Shown here: piece by piece, positions 61,050 to 64,000 of the stretch
How the letters are laid out: every line of letters starts with the position of its first letter
Numbering within the stretch: position 1 is the stretch's first letter
Source: Clostridiales bacterium
GTDB taxonomy: Bacteria; Bacillota; Clostridia; Oscillospirales; Oscillospiraceae
Direction of reading: 5' to 3'
Assembly: GCA_902363045.1 (NCBI GenBank)
Contig: CABIYX010000015.1
Coordinates: 8,249-72,248, forward strand
DNA length: 64,000 nucleotides
The notes under the pieces: model-generated
Told to the model about the DNA's origin: nothing
Seen by the model: only the letters and a program-made list of their open reading frames with translations
Databases searched by the model: none
Made by a program: the position numbers and the translations under genes

Positions 61050-61195
61050 TACGGCTTCCATGCCGCAGCACAGAACCTGCTCCCAGCCGGGCCGCCGTTT
61101 GGACCGGCGCGGCAAAGGTGATGATTTTGAAGGCGATCCGGAGGCGGCCGCGAGACCGCGCGCCCCGCCGGACAGACAGAAAGAGAGAGGTCAAT

Positions 61196-62287
61196 ATGAC
61201 AGAGGAACAGCTTACCCTGGACCGAATGCAGAAGGAGCTTCGTGAGATGCCATCGTCCCCCCAGCGTTTAAGTCTCTGCCAGGAGTTTGTAGCTCTGGCC
61301 GACCGTGAGCAGGCCCGGGCCCAGCAGATCAGCGGCCGATACGACCTGGCCTGGGCTTATGCGACCGCAGGCGACCCGGCCAAGGCGCTGCCGGTGTGCG
61401 CGGAGTTTCTTCAGATGCAGAAGGAGACGCCAAACACCAGCGGGGACCCCCACTTGGAGGCGGTGCTGGCGGTCAATATCGCGTGTCTGGCCTGCGACCT
61501 GGCCTGTGACCTGCCTCAGATCCCGCTGGAGCAGTGCGACGCCCTACTCATGGAGTTCCGGCGTCAGGTGCGGACCCACGGCATGGGCGAGCGCCTGTGG
61601 CAGTCCTATGCGGGAAAGGTGGCGGCCATGACCGGGGATCTGCGGGGACTGGCGGACCATCTCAGCCGCTTCCAGGCGGCTTCCCGGGATGACACCTCCG
61701 ACTGCGAGGTGTGCGAGGCCGGGCTGACGGCAAGATTTATGCTGGCCCTGGGCCGGAAGGACGAGGCCATCAACATCGCTGTGGAGCTGTTGAAGCAGGG
61801 CAAGTACTGTGGCGAGGAGCCATGGACGCTTCTTGCCATCCTGACGGAGGACGCCCTGAACCGCCGGGATCTGGACGCCGCCGAGCGCTATGCCACCGCC
61901 ATGCTCATCCAGCCCGTCGAGCGGCCCGCGGACCTGCGCCGGGCGGGCACGCTGCTGCGGATGGAGGCGGCCTTCGGCGCGGGAGAGGACGGGATCAAAC
62001 TGCTGGCAAAGTGCCTGCCCTGGACGGAAAATCTCTGGGACCAGCGGCTGCGGTTCTATTTCTATCTGGGGGCGGCGGATTTCTGCCAGGCTCACAGCGC
62101 CCAGCACGCCGGGATCAAGCTGCCCCCTGTTCCTGGCTTCAAAGACTGTCCTGAAAACGGCCTGTATGACTGCGCCGCCCTGGCCCAGTGGTTCTGGGAC
62201 TGGGCGGAGGAGATCGGCGGGCGGTTTGACCGCCGCAACGGCTGTCCCAATTACGGGAGGCAGCTGCGGGCGGTGCGAAGAAGCTGA
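61196..62287 (+). CDS. Helical-repeat (TPR-like) protein, CxxCE family, copy 3
   Basis: This 363-residue soluble protein has alternating helices such as AGDPAKALPVCAEFLQMQKE and RRDLDAAERYATAMLIQP. Family motifs: DLPQIPLEQCDALLMEFRRQ near 105, DCEVCEAGLTARFMLALGR near 175, LWDQRLRFYFYLGAADF near 283, and GRFDRRNGCPNYGRQL at the end. It shares PPVPGFKDCPENGLYDCAAL with copy 4 but not copies 1 and 2, so the family has two subgroups here. The start follows AGAGAGG. Confidence 0.8.
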   Translation: MTEEQLTLDRMQKELREMPSSPQRLSLCQEFVALADREQARAQQISGRYDLAWAYATAGDPAKALPVCAEFLQMQKETPNTSGDPHLEAVLAVNIACLACDLACDLPQIPLEQCDALLMEFRRQVRTHGMGERLWQSYAGKVAAMTGDLRGLADHLSRFQAASRDDTSDCEVCEAGLTARFMLALGRKDEAINIAVELLKQGKYCGEEPWTLLAILTEDALNRRDLDAAERYATAMLIQPVERPADLRRAGTLLRMEAAFGAGEDGIKLLAKCLPWTENLWDQRLRFYFYLGAADFCQAHSAQHAGIKLPPVPGFKDCPENGLYDCAALAQWFWDWAEEIGGRFDRRNGCPNYGRQLRAVRRS

Positions 62288-62306
62288 GCGGGAAGGAAGG
62301 GGTTTC

Positions 62307-62651
62307 ATGTTCGGTCTACTAAGCAAATTGGGTACCATTCATTACACAGAATTAGATGTAGATGAGATCTTAGACAAAAGAGAGATGGACTCATTTGACA
62401 GTGAGTGGGTGCGGGTTTATCAAGCTATTGAAGATCAAAAGAGAGGCAAAAACATTGACGATACCAAAGACATCCGGGAAAAAGCATTTATGATAGTTTA
62501 CCAGCAATCAGGCTGCGGCGAGTTAGCAGGATATATTTCAGATGATTTTGGACTCGTTGCGGACAGCAAATTGCTAAACTACTCGGATATGTGGTTGGAT
62601 AAACTCATTGCCTGTTATGAAAACGCGATCATTCCGTGCGGCAAGTTATAA
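62307..62651 (+). CDS. Small A+T-rich hypothetical, immunity-like in context
   Basis: This 114-residue acidic protein (MFGLLSKLGTIHYTELDVDE at the start) contains SGCGELAGYISDDFGLVADS. It is visibly A+T-rich between two G+C-rich repeat-protein genes, like the immunity genes earlier in the island. AAGGGG precedes the ATG. I do not recognise a family. By size, acidity and composition an orphan immunity protein is the best guess. Confidence 0.6.
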   Translation: MFGLLSKLGTIHYTELDVDEILDKREMDSFDSEWVRVYQAIEDQKRGKNIDDTKDIREKAFMIVYQQSGCGELAGYISDDFGLVADSKLLNYSDMWLDKLIACYENAIIPCGKL

Positions 62652-62719
62652 AAATACAAGGAGCAGCTTTTTATTTGTCATAGCAGATATAAATTATCAT
62701 GAAAAGGGAGGAAACAGAT

Positions 62720-63853
62720 ATGGGTTATCAAGATGAAGACGAGCTGAGCGAGGAAGGCTTTCTGGAGATGCTGGCGGATTATGAGAAGCTGGAAAAATTG
62801 CAGAAGCAGTACCGAAAGCTCCCCCATTCGCCCCAGCGGGTGGAGCTCTGCCGGGAGGCTGTGGCTGTGGCGGACCGGCTGGAGGAGCCCTCGGAGCAGC
62901 TGGCGGGCCGCTTTGACCTGGCCTATGCCTGCGTATTTGGAGACGATCCGGCCAAGGCATTGCCGGTGTGCGCGGAGTTTATGCAGCTCCATCAGGAAAA
63001 TCCCGGCGAGTTGGGAGAGGCCGAGGGAGACGCCGTGATCTCGGTGGCCATGCTGGCCAGCTCCATCGCCCGCCGCCTGCCCCAGATCCCGTTGGAGCAG
63101 TGCGAAAGCCTGCTGGCGGAATTCCGGGATCAGGTCCGGACCTATGGCCTGGGGGAACGGCTGTGGCAGTGCCACGCCGGAGAATTTGCCATGATGACCG
63201 GGGATCTGACCGCGCTGGAGGAGCATCTGGAGCGGTTCCGGGCGGCGGAGCGGGACGATGTGTCCGACTGCGCGGTGTGTGAGACGGGCGCGATGGCGGA
63301 ATACCTGCTGGCCCTGGGCCGCAGGACGGAGGCTGTCGCCCTGGCGGAGGAGCTTCTGGAAAAGCAGGAGTTCTGCGAGGAACAGCCCTGGAAGCTCCTG
63401 TCCATCCTCACCGATGACGCGCTGGAGCGGAACGATCTCCAGGCAGCGGAGCGTTTTTCCGCCGCCATGGTGATCCAGCCCATCAAAACTGCGGCGGATC
63501 TGCGCCGGGTGGGCTCCCTGCTGCGGATGAAGGGAGCCTCCGGCGATTGGAAAGACGGATCGAAGCTGCTGAAGAAGGCCCTGCCCTGGACGGCCAACTT
63601 CTGGGATCAGGAGCTGCTGTTCTATTTCTATCTGGGGGCGGCCAGATTCTGTCAGGCATACAGCGCGGAACATACGGAAATCAAGCTCCCCCCTGTTCCC
63701 GGCTTCACAGACTGCCCCGAAAACGGCGTGTATGACTGCGCCGCCCTGACCCAATGGTTCTGGAGCCAAGCGGAGAAGATCGGCGCACACTTTGACCGCC
63801 GCAACGGCAGTTCCAACTACGGGAAGCAGCTGCTGGCGGCCCGGAAGGCGTAA
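62720..63853 (+). CDS. Helical-repeat (TPR-like) protein, CxxCE family, copy 4
   Basis: This 377-residue soluble paralogue is closest to copy 3. Landmarks: RLPQIPLEQCESLLAEFRDQ near 120, DCAVCETGAMAEYLLALGRR near 190, TANFWDQELLFYFYLGAARF near 300, PVPGFTDCPENGVYDCAAL, and AHFDRRNGSSNYGKQLLAA at the end. The ATG is 8 bases after GGGAGG; an ATG seven codons earlier lacks such a site. It is the last gene of the array and is followed by a terminator. Confidence 0.8.
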   Translation: MGYQDEDELSEEGFLEMLADYEKLEKLQKQYRKLPHSPQRVELCREAVAVADRLEEPSEQLAGRFDLAYACVFGDDPAKALPVCAEFMQLHQENPGELGEAEGDAVISVAMLASSIARRLPQIPLEQCESLLAEFRDQVRTYGLGERLWQCHAGEFAMMTGDLTALEEHLERFRAAERDDVSDCAVCETGAMAEYLLALGRRTEAVALAEELLEKQEFCEEQPWKLLSILTDDALERNDLQAAERFSAAMVIQPIKTAADLRRVGSLLRMKGASGDWKDGSKLLKKALPWTANFWDQELLFYFYLGAARFCQAYSAEHTEIKLPPVPGFTDCPENGVYDCAALTQWFWSQAEKIGAHFDRRNGSSNYGKQLLAARKA

Positions 63854-63949
63854 ATTAACCTTGCCCCTGGTATTTGAAACACCGAAGCGATAAAGGGCCT
63901 GTTGCAAAATACGGTTTTCCGGCCCAAAGGAAAAATTTGTGTATGAAAA

Positions 63950-63994
63950 GAGTGAGCGAGAACCGCCGCAGCGGCGGTTCTCACTCACTTTTTG
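63950..63994 (+). terminator. Intrinsic terminator at the end of the island array
   Basis: A long stem (AGTGAG plus GAGAACCGCC with CGGCGGTTCTCACTCACT, one bulged base) is followed by TTTTTG. It lies about 100 bases after the last stop codon. The gap between contains GGGCCTGTTGCAAAATAC, discussed under findings. Confidence 0.85.
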
Positions 63995-64000
63995 ATAAGG

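Overview
The window is a chromosomal segment of a high-GC, endospore-forming Firmicute. The gene content and order point to the Oscillospiraceae/Ruminococcaceae (Flavonifractor-, Lawsonibacter- or Intestinimonas-like). The evidence is sigG, yqfC and yqfD, a PolC-type polymerase, the complete MEP-pathway neighbourhood and Firmicute-type synteny (pyrH-frr-uppS-cdsA-dxr-rseP-polC; yqfC-yqfD-phoH-ybeY-era-recO; nusB-xseA-xseB-ispA-dxs-tlyA-nadK-argR-recN). The species assignment is inference. There is no rRNA, CRISPR array or intact insertion sequence.

Region 1 (1-4830): the end of a histidine operon (hisC-hisB-hisZ, minus strand, strong promoter at 1987-2015), then oligoendopeptidase pepF on the plus strand, separated from recO by a 19-bp-stem terminator. 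Region 2 (4061-20934, minus strand): two conserved housekeeping blocks. pyrH-frr-uppS-cdsA-dxr-rseP-ispG-polC covers UMP phosphorylation, ribosome recycling, undecaprenyl and phospholipid precursors, two MEP steps, site-2 proteolysis and replication. yqfC-yqfD-phoH-ybeY-era-yqzL-recO covers sporulation, rRNA maturation and repair. Tandem small membrane/coiled-coil genes flanked by two copies of a palindromic repeat, plus a 53-codon membrane ORF coupled to ybeY, sit where Bacillus carries yqfF, dgkA and cdd. Region 3 (21178-22877, plus): a ZIP metal transporter and sporulation sigma factor sigG.

Region 4 (22887-32194, minus): a ten-gene Mrp-type cation/proton antiporter operon. It has mrpE, F, G and C, an MbhD-like subunit, an MbhE-MrpB fusion and four NuoL/M/N-like proton-pumping subunits, and no hydrogenase or NADH module. 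Region 5 (32399-43629, minus): recN, argR, nadK, tlyA, dxs, a divergent PAP2 protein, ispA, xseB, xseA, a TsaD paralogue and nusB, then a SleB-type cell wall hydrolase. It ends at tRNA-Gly(CCC).

Region 6 (44509-63853): an accessory island that I consider the most interesting part. Three membrane proteins run on the minus strand. Divergently, a long plus-strand array starts with a non-canonical HSP90-family ATPase. It continues through A+T-rich orphan immunity genes (Imm1-, Imm22- and perhaps Imm19-like) embedded in duplicated DNA, two lipoproteins, several membrane proteins with cytosolic beta-rich domains that may be PH-like (one fused to an EF-Tu domain-2-like barrel), and four paralogous helical-repeat proteins sharing a CxxCE motif and an FDxRN C-terminal motif, one of them frameshifted. 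The island lies directly after a tRNA gene and a run of palindromes. An HSP90 ATPase beside repeat-solenoid proteins and membrane proteins suggests a chaperone-centred envelope or inter-bacterial-conflict system, but no function can be proved from sequence alone.
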